A DNA stretch of 62,513 nucleotides from Bacteroidota bacterium (GCA_018267365.1 JAFDYQ010000027.1:1-62513); one strand, 5' to 3'. Counted from the stretch's first letter, positions 1-9,258 are shown. Notes: a model not told the origin generated them from the sequence alone. Numbers and translations are program-made.

Positions 1-158
1 AAATAATATTAACAAATCTTTTTTGCTAACCGGATTTTACAAATCAGCATTTAGCAGGTCTAATCCCCGCTTTGTTAATTACCAACGGATATGCCGCATT
101 CACCTCGGTAAATCTTGGCTTTGACTAAAAAAAGTTATTTTCTTTTGACCACGCTGAT

Positions 159-632
159 ATGTTTATGAACTTTCACCCCGCAATGACAAATGTACTCAGG
201 TGTCTGAGGCCTTACAGCCTCTCCTTCTATTCGGTCAGGTCGGTTTCCCACTTCTGCGTCATTCTGTTGCTGGGCTTTATCTTTTGGGGCGGGCAGTCGG
301 CAGCGCTTGCATCTGAGCCGGTGCTGTCATTGCAGCCATCATATATTATTTCGGCTTCTTCAGACCTCACAGGCTCCTCTTCATATGTCTCATTGCCTCC
401 TGTCATATCCCGTATCATGCATGGTCAGCTGGAGGTCTTTGATGAGATTGGCCCCAATGATGACGCGCCCGAGGGCGGCCCGGGCAAGGCTATGGACGAA
501 ATATCTACAGACCGACGGTTTGATTTCGGTGCTAAGGAAAATACTTTTATCCTCAGTACAGCGGTCAATCAAAGTTGTGCTACTATATGTCTCTTTGTAC
601 TCCACCATTCCTGGCGGAGTTTTATCTTCTGA
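159..632 (+). CDS. Doubtful small exported protein (hypothetical)
   Basis: An open frame of 157 codons with ATG at 159 (a second ATG two codons later). It has a hydrophobic stretch at about residues 32-51 ending in an Ala-rich segment that could be a signal peptide, then an acidic Asp/Glu/Pro/Gly-rich middle (about residues 95-125). The C-terminal 25 residues look unlike a normal protein end. I recognise no family. Its isoleucine codons do not follow the pattern of neighbouring real genes, and overlapping frames of similar size exist on both strands, so it may be spurious. The flanks (1-158 and 633-778) show no gene, hairpin or clear promoter. Confidence 0.25.
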   Translation: MFMNFHPAMTNVLRCLRPYSLSFYSVRSVSHFCVILLLGFIFWGGQSAALASEPVLSLQPSYIISASSDLTGSSSYVSLPPVISRIMHGQLEVFDEIGPNDDAPEGGPGKAMDEISTDRRFDFGAKENTFILSTAVNQSCATICLFVLHHSWRSFIF

Positions 633-778
633 TCTTTACTCAAAAACGGTAGTCATGCGTACTATACGCAAAAAGACTATCGCACATCTGTAGTGCAGCC
701 ATGAGCAGCATAGCAGAGAGCTCATAGCTCACCAGTCCGGTTTCCCGAAAAATCATCAATTAATAAATCAAAAGCATC

Positions 779-1864
779 ATGAAGAGGATCGCAATTCTCA
801 TCTGCCCAGTTATCTTGTTAGTCTTAGCCAGCTGCCACCACAATGAAAAAGAAAAGGAAGAGGCAGAAGTATTTCCTATTACCAGCCCGATCCAGAAGGA
901 TACGATCATCTACAAGGAATATGTGGGCAAGATCCACTCCATTCAGCACATAGACATCAGGGCCATGGAGCAGGGCTACCTGCAGAATATCTATATAGAT
1001 GAGGGTCAGCATGTACACAAGGGGCAGCTCCTCTTTCAGATCATGCCCATAGTCTATCAGAATGAAAAACAAAAGGCAGAGGCAGAGGTAAACTTTGAAG
1101 AAATAGAGTACCTCAATACCAAGAGCCTATCTGATAGCAATATCGTATCTCCAAAGGAAATGGCACTAGCAAAGGCGAAACTCGATAAGGCTAAGGCTGA
1201 GCTGGGACTCGCCCAGGCGCATCTGAGCTTTACCGAGATCAGGGCACCTTTTGACGGTATCATTGACCGCTTTATGGTGCGGATGGGTAGCCTGCTGGAC
1301 GAGGGGGAGCTGCTCACCACTCTGTCGGACAATAGCAAGATGTGGGTATATTTTAACGTACCCGAGGCAGAATACCTGCGCTATATCACTAATAAAAATC
1401 AGCACGGTCTCGGCAAGGTCAAGCTGCGCATGGCCAATCAGGACATGTTTGACCAGGAGGGTACTGTAGAAACGATAGAGGCGGACTTTAATAATGAGAC
1501 AGGCAACATTGCTTTCCGCGCCACATTTCCCAATCCGAATGGCGTGCTAAGGCATGGAGAAACCGGAAATGTACTGATGCCTATCAAGCTGAAGAATGCG
1601 ATCATCATACCTCAGGGGGCCACCTTTGAGGTGCTGGATAAGAAGTATGTTTTCGTAGTGGACAAGGACGGAACAGTCAAGTCGCGCCAGATCACTGTGG
1701 CGCAAGAGATGTCACATCTCTATGTGGTATCTGAGGGCCTCAGCCTGACTGACCACATACTGCTGGATGGCCTCCGCAAGGTCAAGAATAATGACAAGAT
1801 CAAATATGAGTATGTAGATCCTCAGAAAGCTATATCTGAGCTGAAAGACCTCCACGCAGAATAA
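779..1864 (+). CDS. RND efflux periplasmic adaptor (membrane fusion protein)
   Basis: The periplasmic adaptor that links the inner-membrane RND pump to the outer-membrane channel (AcrA/MexA family). The 361-residue product starts with a lipoprotein signal ending in LASC (Cys19), so it should be lipid-anchored. A lipoyl half-motif (YLQNIYIDEGQHVHKGQLLF) is followed by a short alpha-helical hairpin at about residues 95-140, the returning lipoyl half (FTEIRAPFDGIID), then beta-barrel and membrane-proximal domains. The pump gene follows after 26 nt and the channel gene overlaps the pump, so the three form one operon. The substrate cannot be told from sequence. No TetR, AraC or two-component regulator lies beside it within the window. 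Confidence 0.95.
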   Translation: MKRIAILICPVILLVLASCHHNEKEKEEAEVFPITSPIQKDTIIYKEYVGKIHSIQHIDIRAMEQGYLQNIYIDEGQHVHKGQLLFQIMPIVYQNEKQKAEAEVNFEEIEYLNTKSLSDSNIVSPKEMALAKAKLDKAKAELGLAQAHLSFTEIRAPFDGIIDRFMVRMGSLLDEGELLTTLSDNSKMWVYFNVPEAEYLRYITNKNQHGLGKVKLRMANQDMFDQEGTVETIEADFNNETGNIAFRATFPNPNGVLRHGETGNVLMPIKLKNAIIIPQGATFEVLDKKYVFVVDKDGTVKSRQITVAQEMSHLYVVSEGLSLTDHILLDGLRKVKNNDKIKYEYVDPQKAISELKDLHAE

Positions 1865-1890
1865 ATGTAAGTACAAATCAAGAAGAAAAA

Positions 1891-4800
1891 ATGTTCAGCA
1901 AATTCATACATAGGCCGGTACTGGCGATAGCCATTTCACTAGCCATCACATTCCTGGGTTTACTGGCTATCGGCACGATACCGATCTCGCAGTTTCCAGA
2001 GATCGCACCGCCACGGGTCATGGTTTTTATCAACTTTCCCGGTGCGAGCGCCGATGTACTGGTCAAGTCAGCCCTGATACCGATAGAAAGAGCCGTAAAT
2101 GGTGTGCAGGGTATGCAATATATCATCTCTGACGCCACCAGTGCCGGTGAGGCCACTATCCAGGTGGTATTTGAGCCGGGCACGAATCCTAATGCGGCTG
2201 TGGTAAACGTAAAAACGCGTGTGGATCAGGTGATAAACAACCTACCTCCCCTGGTGCAGCGTGAGGGTGTGATCATCAGTCCGCTGCAGCCCAGTATGCT
2301 CATGTACGTGAACCTATACAGCAAGGATAAGAATGCAGATGAAAAGTTCCTTTATAACTATGCCAATACTACGATCCTACCCGAGATACAACGTATCAGC
2401 GGAATGGGTCGGGCCAAAATACTCGGTAGTCGCCAGTATGCGATGCGTATATGGCTGAATCCGGACCGTATGAGAGCGTACAATATCTCTACGCAGGACG
2501 TGATGGATGCCGTGGCTGAGCAGAGTGTGATAGGGCGCCCCGGGCGTATAGGGCAGGCCTCAGGTAAATCAGCGCAGTCTCTGGAATATGTGTTGAAATA
2601 CAAAGGGCGTTTCAATACTCCGGAGGAGTATGCCAATATCATTCTGCGTGCCAATCCTACCGGCGAAAGCCTTAAACTGAAAGACGTTGGTACAGTAGAG
2701 CTAGGCAGTGAGTTCTTTGATATCTACTCCAATAAGGATGGCTATCCCGCAGCATCTATCGTGCTGAAGCAAAATATAGGAAGTAATGCCAGTCAGGTGA
2801 TAGAGGAGACAAAGGAAAAACTAAAAGAACTCAAAAAAGACTTCCCTCCGGGTATGGATTATGAGATCAACTATGATGTATCCAAATTTGTGGATGCCTC
2901 TATCGAGAAGGTGCTCCATACACTCCTGGAGGCCTTCATACTGGTGGCGCTCGTAGTATTTGTATTTCTCGGTGACTGGCGGTCTACGCTGATCCCTGTC
3001 ATCGCTGTACCGGTGTCTCTCATCGGCGCCTTTCTGTTCATGCGCATGTTTGGGCTGACCTTGAATCTTGTCACACTTTTTGCACTCGTGTTGGCCATCG
3101 GTATCGTGGTAGATGATGCGATCATGGTAGTGGAGGCTGTGCACGTCAAAATGCATGATGATCACGTATCGCCATACAAGGCAGTGAAAAAGGTGCTCAA
3201 CGAGATAAGCGGAGCGATCATAGCTATTACACTCGTGATGACATCCGTGTTTGTACCAGTAGCATTTATGTCCGGGCCCGTAGGCGTGTTTTACAGGCAG
3301 TTTGCTATTACTATGGCCAGCTCTATAGTGCTGTCCGGGGTCGTAGCCCTCACGCTCACTCCCGTGCTGTGTGCCATGATCTTAAAAAACACACATGGTC
3401 AGCATAGACGCAAGACTCCTATTAATATGTTTATTGATTGGTTTAACCGTCACTTTGAAACGGCCACCAATAAATATACTGCTGTGCTGCATGTCATCAC
3501 CGACCGCAAAATAGTGACCTATGGTATATTTATAGCGTTTGCGTTTGCTATCTTTTTTGTCAATAAAGTTCTTCCATCAGGATTTATACCAAATGAAGAT
3601 CAGGGTATGATCTACGCTATCATACAGACGCCCCCTGGCACTACGCTGGAGCGTACCAATGATGTGGCGCGCAAACTCCAGAAGATAGCGATGAAGGTAG
3701 AAGGAGTACAGTCTGTCTCCTCTCTGGCCGGATATGAGATTCTCACAGAGGGTCGAGGGTCCAATGCCGGTACCTGTCTCATCAACCTCGCCGACTGGTC
3801 TGAGCGTAAACATAATGTAAAACAGGTCATAGCCGAGCTGGAAGAGAAGACCAAGGATATGGGAGCGACCGTAGAGTACTTTGAACCTCCCGCAGTACCT
3901 GGCTACGGATCTTCGGATGGTTTCTCTCTCCGCCTGCTGGATAAAGCTGCTACCGTAGATTATCAGGAGTTTGACAGAGTAAATAAGAATTTTATGGAAG
4001 CCCTCAAAAAACGAAAGGAGCTGACAGGTCTCTTTACCTTCTATGCCGCCAACTATCCGCAGTATGAGCTGGTAGTGGATAATGAGCTAGCCATGCAGAA
4101 AGGTGTGACGATAGGCAAGGCGATGGATAACCTGGATATACTGATAGGTAGTACCTATGAGCAGGGTTTCATCAGGTTTAGCAACTTCTTTAAGGTTTAT
4201 ACGCAGTCAGCACCTGAGTTTAGGAGGCTTCCTGAAGACGTGCTCAACCTCTTTATAAAAAATGATAAAGGAGAGATGGTACCCTATTCATCTTTTATGA
4301 GCATGAGGAAGACGCAGGGGCCGAATGAGATCACGAGATTCAACCTCTACACCTCCTCATCCATCAAAGGTGTGCCGGCCAATGGGTATACGAGCGGCGA
4401 TGCGATACATGCTATACAGGAAGTGGCCGACCAGACACTGCCTCACGGATATGGTATCGCGTGGGAGGGGCTATCCTATGACGAGGCACGTCGCGGCAAT
4501 CAGGCCATCGTCATATTTGCAGTCGTATTGATCTTTGTCTACCTGGTATTGGCCGGCCAGTATGAGAGCTTTATCATTCCGCTCGCAGTATTGCTTTCCT
4601 TACCGCCGGGTATATTTGGTTCCTTCTTTATGCTCAAGGGCATGGGACTGGCTAATGACATTTATGCACAGATGGGCCTCATCATGCTGGTAGGCATCCT
4701 GGGCAAGAATGCCATACTTATCGTGGAGTTTGCTGTGCAGAAGCATCTGCAGGGCGCGCCGGTGCTGGATGCTGCGATAGAGGGTGCCCGGGTCCGTCTC

Positions 4801-5133
4801 CGGCCTATCCTCATGACATCCTTTGCCTTTATCGCAGGGCTGATACCGCTGGTAGTCGCCACCGGTCCTGGCGCGGTGGGCAATAAAACGATCGGCTCCT
4901 CTACCATGGGGGGGATGCTCTTTGGTACCACCTTTGGCATTTTCCTCGTGCCGGGGCTCTACTATGTGGTCGGCAAGATAGCTGAAGGTAAGAGTCTGAT
5001 CAGAGATGAGGAGATCAGCCCACTGAGCGAGGATTTTGTAGAGAGCCAGTCGGAGGCAGCCCTATCCAAGAACATCAAGAAAATATTAAAGAAGCTAACA
5101 GGCAGAAAAAATGACGAAGACAAAAATGCATAA
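1891..5133 (+). CDS. RND efflux inner-membrane transporter (AcrB/HAE1 family)
   Basis: A proton-driven multidrug pump of 1080 residues, the normal length for hydrophobe/amphiphile efflux-1 transporters. It has the twelve-helix plan with two large periplasmic loops (about residues 40-340 and 560-880). The proton-relay residues are present: adjacent Asp408-Asp409 in IGIVVDDAIMVVEAV (helix 4) and Lys939 in GILGKNAILIVEF (helix 10). The C-terminal tail is long and charged. The start at 1891 gives the standard N-terminus (MFSKFIHRPVLAI). Its last 23 nt overlap the start of the outer-membrane gene, which suggests coupled translation. The absence of heavy-metal (CusA-type) motifs favours a multidrug substrate range, which is inference. 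Confidence 0.97.
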   Translation: MFSKFIHRPVLAIAISLAITFLGLLAIGTIPISQFPEIAPPRVMVFINFPGASADVLVKSALIPIERAVNGVQGMQYIISDATSAGEATIQVVFEPGTNPNAAVVNVKTRVDQVINNLPPLVQREGVIISPLQPSMLMYVNLYSKDKNADEKFLYNYANTTILPEIQRISGMGRAKILGSRQYAMRIWLNPDRMRAYNISTQDVMDAVAEQSVIGRPGRIGQASGKSAQSLEYVLKYKGRFNTPEEYANIILRANPTGESLKLKDVGTVELGSEFFDIYSNKDGYPAASIVLKQNIGSNASQVIEETKEKLKELKKDFPPGMDYEINYDVSKFVDASIEKVLHTLLEAFILVALVVFVFLGDWRSTLIPVIAVPVSLIGAFLFMRMFGLTLNLVTLFALVLAIGIVVDDAIMVVEAVHVKMHDDHVSPYKAVKKVLNEISGAIIAITLVMTSVFVPVAFMSGPVGVFYRQFAITMASSIVLSGVVALTLTPVLCAMILKNTHGQHRRKTPINMFIDWFNRHFETATNKYTAVLHVITDRKIVTYGIFIAFAFAIFFVNKVLPSGFIPNEDQGMIYAIIQTPPGTTLERTNDVARKLQKIAMKVEGVQSVSSLAGYEILTEGRGSNAGTCLINLADWSERKHNVKQVIAELEEKTKDMGATVEYFEPPAVPGYGSSDGFSLRLLDKAATVDYQEFDRVNKNFMEALKKRKELTGLFTFYAANYPQYELVVDNELAMQKGVTIGKAMDNLDILIGSTYEQGFIRFSNFFKVYTQSAPEFRRLPEDVLNLFIKNDKGEMVPYSSFMSMRKTQGPNEITRFNLYTSSSIKGVPANGYTSGDAIHAIQEVADQTLPHGYGIAWEGLSYDEARRGNQAIVIFAVVLIFVYLVLAGQYESFIIPLAVLLSLPPGIFGSFFMLKGMGLANDIYAQMGLIMLVGILGKNAILIVEFAVQKHLQGAPVLDAAIEGARVRLRPILMTSFAFIAGLIPLVVATGPGAVGNKTIGSSTMGGMLFGTTFGIFLVPGLYYVVGKIAEGKSLIRDEEISPLSEDFVESQSEAALSKNIKKILKKLTGRKNDEDKNA

Positions 5134-6544
5134 ATACGTCGCAGCCACCCTGCTGCTGGTATCTATAGCAGGCTGCAAACTTTTTAAAGAGCCGATCCGG
5201 ACAGAAAATAAGACTGTACCCTCTGCCTACAATGGCGCTACACAGGATACGACCAACTCTGCCAATATCAACTGGCGCCACTATTTCTCGGATCCTGAGC
5301 TGATAGCGCTGATAGATACCGCGCTGAAAAATAATCAGGAGCTCAATATCACCATGCAGGAGATCCAGGTGTCAGCCGCAGAGGTGCGCGCCCGCAAAGG
5401 CGAATACCTGCCATTTGGTGGCCTGAAGCTGGGCGGGGGGGTAGCCAAGACGCCCCGCTATACGCCACAGGGCGCTGTAGAGGATCAGCTGGAGGTACAG
5501 CCCGGCAAAAAATTTCCGGAGCCGATCGGAGATATAGCCGTCAGTGCTGCCTTTTCCTGGGAGCTCGATATATGGAAGAAACTGCGCAATGCCAAGAAGG
5601 CAGCGGTAAGCAGATATCTGGCCAGCATAGAGGGCAAAAACTTTATGGTGACTAATCTGGTAGCTGAAATATCCGAATCTTACTATGAGCTGCTCACACT
5701 GGACAATCAGCTGGAGATCATCAATCAGAATATAGATATCCAAAAAAATGCACTAGGCATCATCAGGCAGCAAAAAGATAATGCACGGGTATCACAGCTC
5801 GCCGTTAATCGTTTTGAGGCCCAACTGCTCAATACACAGAATCTGCAATATGATATTCAGCAGAAGATAGTAGAGACAGAAAACCATATCAACTATCTGG
5901 TGGGACGTTTCCCGCAGCCTATCCGCAGAAATCCCCTCACGCTGAACACGGTAAGGTTTGATTCGATCTTTGTAGGTACGCCGGCCCAGCTATTTGATCA
6001 CCGTCCAGATATCCGCAAGGCCGAGCAGGAACTGGCTGCTGCCAAGCTGGATGTAAAGGTGGCCAAAGCAAGCTTTTATCCTACCATCCACCTCTCCGCA
6101 GAGATAGGCTTCCAGGCCTTCAACCCTGCTGTATGGTTTAGACCGGAGTCCTTACTGGGATCCCTTTTTGGTGATATAGCGGCACCCCTTATCAATAGGA
6201 ATGCTATTAAGGCTGCCTTTTATACCAGCCGTGCCAATCAGGTGAAGGCAGTCTACAGCTATGAGCAGACGATACTCAAAGCCTACGTGGAGGTTTCTAA
6301 TCAGTTCTCTGCTATAGACAAATACAGCAAGAGCTATGACACCAAGTCTACGGAGGTAGATATCCTCACGCAGTCTATCACTGTATCAGACAAACTCTTC
6401 CGCTCAGCACGGGCCGACTATATGGAGGTGCTCCTCACTCAGCGTGAGGCACTTGAGTCTCGCATGCAGCTCATAGAGATCAAAAACAAACAACTGAAGG
6501 CCGATATTAACATCTACAAAGCACTGGGAGGCGGGTGGAAATAG
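5111..6544 (+). CDS. RND outer-membrane efflux lipoprotein (TolC/OprM-NodT family)
   Basis: The outer-membrane channel of the tripartite pump. The 477-residue product begins with a lipoprotein signal ending in SIAGC, as in OprM/NodT proteins, and carries the two repeated outer-membrane-efflux domains (about residues 60-250 and 280-465) rich in long amphipathic helices. The motif DHRPDIRKAEQELAAA near residue 300 is a family hallmark. ATG at 5111 lies 23 nt inside the pump gene; ATG at 5126 (MHKYVAATLLL) is an equally good start that would shorten the overlap to 8 nt. No clear terminator follows, only a weak interrupted hairpin at about 6569-6595. Confidence 0.95.
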   Translation: MTKTKMHKYVAATLLLVSIAGCKLFKEPIRTENKTVPSAYNGATQDTTNSANINWRHYFSDPELIALIDTALKNNQELNITMQEIQVSAAEVRARKGEYLPFGGLKLGGGVAKTPRYTPQGAVEDQLEVQPGKKFPEPIGDIAVSAAFSWELDIWKKLRNAKKAAVSRYLASIEGKNFMVTNLVAEISESYYELLTLDNQLEIINQNIDIQKNALGIIRQQKDNARVSQLAVNRFEAQLLNTQNLQYDIQQKIVETENHINYLVGRFPQPIRRNPLTLNTVRFDSIFVGTPAQLFDHRPDIRKAEQELAAAKLDVKVAKASFYPTIHLSAEIGFQAFNPAVWFRPESLLGSLFGDIAAPLINRNAIKAAFYTSRANQVKAVYSYEQTILKAYVEVSNQFSAIDKYSKSYDTKSTEVDILTQSITVSDKLFRSARADYMEVLLTQREALESRMQLIEIKNKQLKADINIYKALGGGWK

Positions 6545-6658
6545 AGATTTAGTATTTTTCCAAATTGGGGGAGGGCGCACTTGCGGTGCTCCTTTCTCAT
6601 ATAGTGTCACGGTATGCTATTTGCTGCGTATGACATGGCTGCCCAGAGGTAGTCCTGT

Positions 6659-7012
6659 ATGATGCGGATATATACCTTAATATTCATCACAATAATCCTG
6701 ACAGCCTGCGAGCCGAAGCATAACGGTGCGGGCATGTCACCCTCCGGTATTTCCGCGTCTGCCGGAAAACAGCTTTTTGTAGATAATTGTGCACGTTGCC
6801 ACCAGATCTCGGGTCAGGGTGGCCCGGCACCGGGCGGATTGCCTGCGCCGGATATACGGCAACCGAGAAAAAGCCCGGCAGAACTTCGTCAGATCATTAC
6901 TTTCGGTTTTGGCAAAATGCCCTCTTTCCACGATTCCATTTCAGATATGCAGATATCTGAGATAGCAGATTATGTGGCGGTGCAGATAGAGCGTCATCCG
7001 GAGTATCGGTGA
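6659..7012 (+). CDS. Lipoprotein monoheme cytochrome c
   Basis: A small class I cytochrome c of 117 residues, presumably an electron carrier tethered at the membrane. The N-terminus is a lipoprotein signal (ILTAC, Cys17). Heme attachment is CARCH (Cys44, Cys47, His48), and Met87 in FGKMPSF is the likely second axial ligand. A Pro/Gly-rich loop (GGPAPGGLPAPDI) separates them, as in small c-type cytochromes of this phylum. Two adjacent ATG codons (6659, 6662) could serve as start. The gene stands alone between the efflux operon and a convergent DUF4396 gene, so the electron donor and acceptor are unknown. Confidence 0.9.
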   Translation: MMRIYTLIFITIILTACEPKHNGAGMSPSGISASAGKQLFVDNCARCHQISGQGGPAPGGLPAPDIRQPRKSPAELRQIITFGFGKMPSFHDSISDMQISEIADYVAVQIERHPEYR

Positions 7013-7034
7013 TATTGATCGAGGGCCGTTGATG

Positions 7035-7742
7035 TTACATTCTTTCTTTTATCCCCTCTTTTATTAGAAACCAGTTCATGGGATATGCTGTGATAAATCC
7101 GACTATCATAGCTGCCTGCATGGCAAACCAAAATGAGGGCTTTGTAGCAGGTAGGCGATGACCGATGATCACAAAAAAGTATATAGCCATAGCACCGTAC
7201 ATACCTATTTGCCAGGCTATGAGTGACAGGGTGTCGGCTTTGAGCGCTGCTATCAGCGCTTGCTTTGCGGAGATATCTCTCATTGGCCTGATGGCAAAGT
7301 ACTGAAAGAGGATCCCAATGAGGAAAGCGAATAGAAAATCTACCGTCCAGGCTCCGGCCAGATGACTATGAAAGATCTCTATAGGTATGACGAGCAAAAA
7401 AATCTCTGCCAGAATATCTCCCAGTGTACATCCGCTCCCGCAGTGTAGTGTTCCTATTACTACGCTTTGCCAGAAAGGCTTATGGTTTTTCATCGTATGT
7501 GTCTGATGGTGCATATGATCCATATGCTGCACCACATCGCTCGCATCCCTACGCCCTACAGCGAAGTACAGCCATAAGGCTAAAGGACCCGCATAGAGTG
7601 CTGTGACGGGATAGACCACATTCATGATGGTCATCGGCTGTCTATGACCACTAGCGATATCAGCTACTATGATAATCGAGCATATAATGGCAATAGATAA
7701 TGAAATAAGAGAGATAATGTTTGATGTATCCATGGCAGGCAT
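7035..7742 (-). CDS. DUF4396 family membrane protein
   Basis: A multi-pass membrane protein with about six predicted helices. The conserved block around residues 80-110 contains NHKPFWQSVVIGTLHCGSGC followed by TLGDILAE, which I recognise as the DUF4396 core. A His/Met-rich segment (DHMHHQTHTMKNHK) precedes it and might bind metal; this is inference. I start it at ATG 7742; an upstream TTG at 7781 would add 13 residues without signal-like features, and ATG 7733 is also possible. The family's function is not established. A TAnnTTTG element lies upstream at 7810-7817. It converges with the cytochrome c gene, 22 nt apart. Confidence 0.8.
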   Translation of the reverse strand: MPAMDTSNIISLISLSIAIICSIIIVADIASGHRQPMTIMNVVYPVTALYAGPLALWLYFAVGRRDASDVVQHMDHMHHQTHTMKNHKPFWQSVVIGTLHCGSGCTLGDILAEIFLLVIPIEIFHSHLAGAWTVDFLFAFLIGILFQYFAIRPMRDISAKQALIAALKADTLSLIAWQIGMYGAMAIYFFVIIGHRLPATKPSFWFAMQAAMIVGFITAYPMNWFLIKEGIKERM

Positions 7743-7809
7743 GTTTCTGATAGAATAAAAATCTTTCGTCAGGATATACAATGCAGAAAGGGGGATGGTA
7801 TCGTTGAAA

Positions 7810-7817
7810 CAAACGTA
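7810..7817 (-). promoter_or_regulatory. Candidate -7 element for the DUF4396 gene
   Basis: On the minus strand this reads TACGTTTG, matching the Bacteroidota -7 consensus TAnnTTTG, about 68 nt upstream of ATG 7742. No convincing -33 TTTG is seen at the usual distance, so this is weak. Confidence 0.35.
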
Positions 7818-7870
7818 ATGCCAAGGGGCGAATAGATATCGCTTAAAGGGGAAGCGTGATTAAACGGGAA

Positions 7871-7898
7871 ATAAAAAAGCCGTCATTTCTGACGGCTT
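7871..7898 (-). terminator. Intrinsic terminator of tRNA-Asn
   Basis: On the minus strand a perfect 9-bp stem (AAGCCGTCA / TGACGGCTT) with a 4-nt loop is followed by a run of T, starting 9 nt after the CCA end of the tRNA. This is a textbook Rho-independent terminator. Confidence 0.85.
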
Positions 7899-7906
7899 GA
7901 CCAGTT

Positions 7907-7983
7907 TGGCTCCCCCTCGAGGGCTTGAACCTCGGACCCCATGATTAACAGTCATGTGCTCTAACCAGCTGAGCTAAGGAGGA
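7907..7983 (-). tRNA. tRNA-Asn (anticodon GTT)
   Basis: A 77-nt tRNA with the 3' CCA encoded. It folds cleanly: acceptor TCCTCCT/AGGGGGA, D stem GCTC/GAGC, anticodon stem CATGA/TCATG around CTGTTAA (anticodon GTT, Asn), T stem CGAGG/CCTCG with loop TTCAAGC, and discriminator G. It has its own promoter upstream and terminator downstream, so it is a single-gene unit. Confidence 0.98.
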
Positions 7984-8003
7984 ATTACCCCGTTAGGGGA
8001 CGG

Positions 8004-8034
8004 CAAATATAGGATTCTGTCCTGTTTTTCACAA
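8004..8034 (-). promoter_or_regulatory. Promoter of tRNA-Asn
   Basis: On the minus strand, TTG (8032-8034), a 20-nt spacer and TATATTTG (8004-8011) match the Bacteroidota housekeeping promoter. The -7 element ends 20 nt before the mature tRNA 5' end. Confidence 0.6.
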
Positions 8035-8131
8035 TACCGGACTATTTTTTTCTTGAATGAACTAGCGCAAGTTTTGCGACGCAACGAGGGAAAATCAATT
8101 GTTGAGGTTCTAAATCTATTCTAAATATAAT

Positions 8132-8674
8132 ATGTCACTATCACAAAGTTGTTATTTTGAGGCCATAAACGACCCGATCATGACTATACCTGAAAGAAAG
8201 GACCTGATAGCCTCATATGGCAAAGCATATGAAATGCTGACCGCAGCTCTGTGGCAGTATCCGGTAGAGATGTGGCAATGGCGGCCCGGCCCTGACCAGT
8301 GGAGTATCCATGAGATCATCATCCACATAGCTGACAGTGAGGCTAACTCCTATATACGCTGCAGGCGGATGATAGCCGAGCCGGGGAGTGGTGTCTATAG
8401 CTATGATGAGAATAAATGGGCCCAGGCGCTGGACTATCACAGCCGGTCTACAGATGAGGCACTGGATCTCTTTAAGGTGATGCGCCAGTGCAGCTGGCAG
8501 CTCATAAAAGACCAACCGGACGAGGTCTGGCATAGCGCTACGATACAGCACTCAGAGAATGGTGCCATGACTATGGAAGACTGGTTGCGCATCTATGAAG
8601 AGCATATACCGGTACATATCCGCCAGATGGAGCGCACGTACAGGGCGTGGCAGAAGCAAGCGCAAGAGAACTGA
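8132..8674 (+). CDS. DinB-like (DinB_2 superfamily) protein
   Basis: A 180-residue four-helix-bundle protein of the DinB/YfiT-like superfamily, a group of putative metal-dependent enzymes that includes thiol transferases. Visible hallmarks are WQWRPGPDQWSIHEIIIHIADSE (the helix-2 histidines, about residues 49-70) and the C-terminal EEHIPVHIRQMERTY, whose histidines would complete the metal site. ATG 8132 gives a 16-residue leader before the conserved part; ATG 8180 (MTIPERKDL) is an equally plausible start. The exact substrate is unknown. It stands alone between tRNA-Asn and the DsbD genes. Confidence 0.85.
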   Translation: MSLSQSCYFEAINDPIMTIPERKDLIASYGKAYEMLTAALWQYPVEMWQWRPGPDQWSIHEIIIHIADSEANSYIRCRRMIAEPGSGVYSYDENKWAQALDYHSRSTDEALDLFKVMRQCSWQLIKDQPDEVWHSATIQHSENGAMTMEDWLRIYEEHIPVHIRQMERTYRAWQKQAQEN

Positions 8675-8731
8675 TCCGACCAAAAAAATCTTAACAATCT
8701 ATACCAGGCTGGCTCTGGCGTCAGATTATCC

Positions 8732-8739
8732 TACCTTTG
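8732..8739 (+). promoter_or_regulatory. Candidate -7 element for the DsbD-alpha gene
   Basis: TACCTTTG matches TAnnTTTG and ends 18 nt before ATG 8758, so the leader would be about 12 nt. The same spacing is seen in front of dsbD. No clear -33 TTG is visible. Confidence 0.5.
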
Positions 8740-8757
8740 GACCACAACCATTTTAGT

Positions 8758-9207
8758 ATGCAGCGTCTCATTTTTTTTGTATCAGTACTTTTGATCTCCC
8801 AATCATCCTTTACCCAGATCGTGAAACCTGTGCACTGGACGTGGCAGGCCCAGAAAGTAAAAGAAGGCGAATACAAACTTATCTTTACGGCGCAGATAGA
8901 TAAGCCGTGGCATACCTACGGTATCAACATCCCTGACGGCGGCCCGGTCAGGACGAGTTTCAGCTATGATAAGATTGCGGGCTTGCAGACCCTCGGCAAG
9001 ATGACAGAATCAGGCCCCAACATGAAAGATGCCATGGATGATGTATTTCAGATTAAACTCAGGTATTTTGAAGAGAGGGCTGTTTTTGAACAAATGATGA
9101 AGGCTAAAAAAGGCACTAAAGTGACCGGCACTATTGAGTTTATGGCTTGTGATGACAAGTCCTGCCTGGCGCCGGAGCGCAAGAAATTTGAGATTGTACT
9201 CCCCTAG
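8758..9207 (+). CDS. Free-standing DsbD N-terminal (alpha) domain protein
   Basis: A secreted 149-residue protein consisting only of a signal peptide (MQRLIFFVSVLLISQSSFTQ) and one DsbD-alpha immunoglobulin-like domain. That domain is the part of DsbD that passes electrons to periplasmic partner proteins. The redox pair is Cys131 and Cys136 (CDDKSC), at exactly the same residue numbers as in the full DsbD next door. An upstream in-frame ATG at 8737 precedes the signal peptide and overlaps the -7 element, so 8758 is preferred. It is probably a tandem duplicate of the dsbD 5' part. Without its own transmembrane domain it would need reduction by the neighbouring DsbD or act as a carrier; that is inference. 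Confidence 0.9.
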   Translation: MQRLIFFVSVLLISQSSFTQIVKPVHWTWQAQKVKEGEYKLIFTAQIDKPWHTYGINIPDGGPVRTSFSYDKIAGLQTLGKMTESGPNMKDAMDDVFQIKLRYFEERAVFEQMMKAKKGTKVTGTIEFMACDDKSCLAPERKKFEIVLP

Positions 9208-9250
9208 GCTGTAATGATTTAGCCATCTACCCGTCCAACGGACAGATTCT

Positions 9251-9258
9251 TATATTTG
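9251..9258 (+). promoter_or_regulatory. Candidate -7 element for dsbD
   Basis: TATATTTG is a perfect match to TAnnTTTG, ending 18 nt before ATG 9277, the same geometry as the preceding gene. It argues against the upstream TTG at 9256 as the start codon, which lies inside this element. Confidence 0.55.

Noticed and set aside
307..693. Overlapping small frames on both strands in the first 700 nt, beyond the listed candidate
   Set aside because: Cys/Ser/Leu- and Arg-rich composition typical of shadow frames, no signal or domain; only the 159-632 frame has a possible signal peptide, and even that is doubtful.
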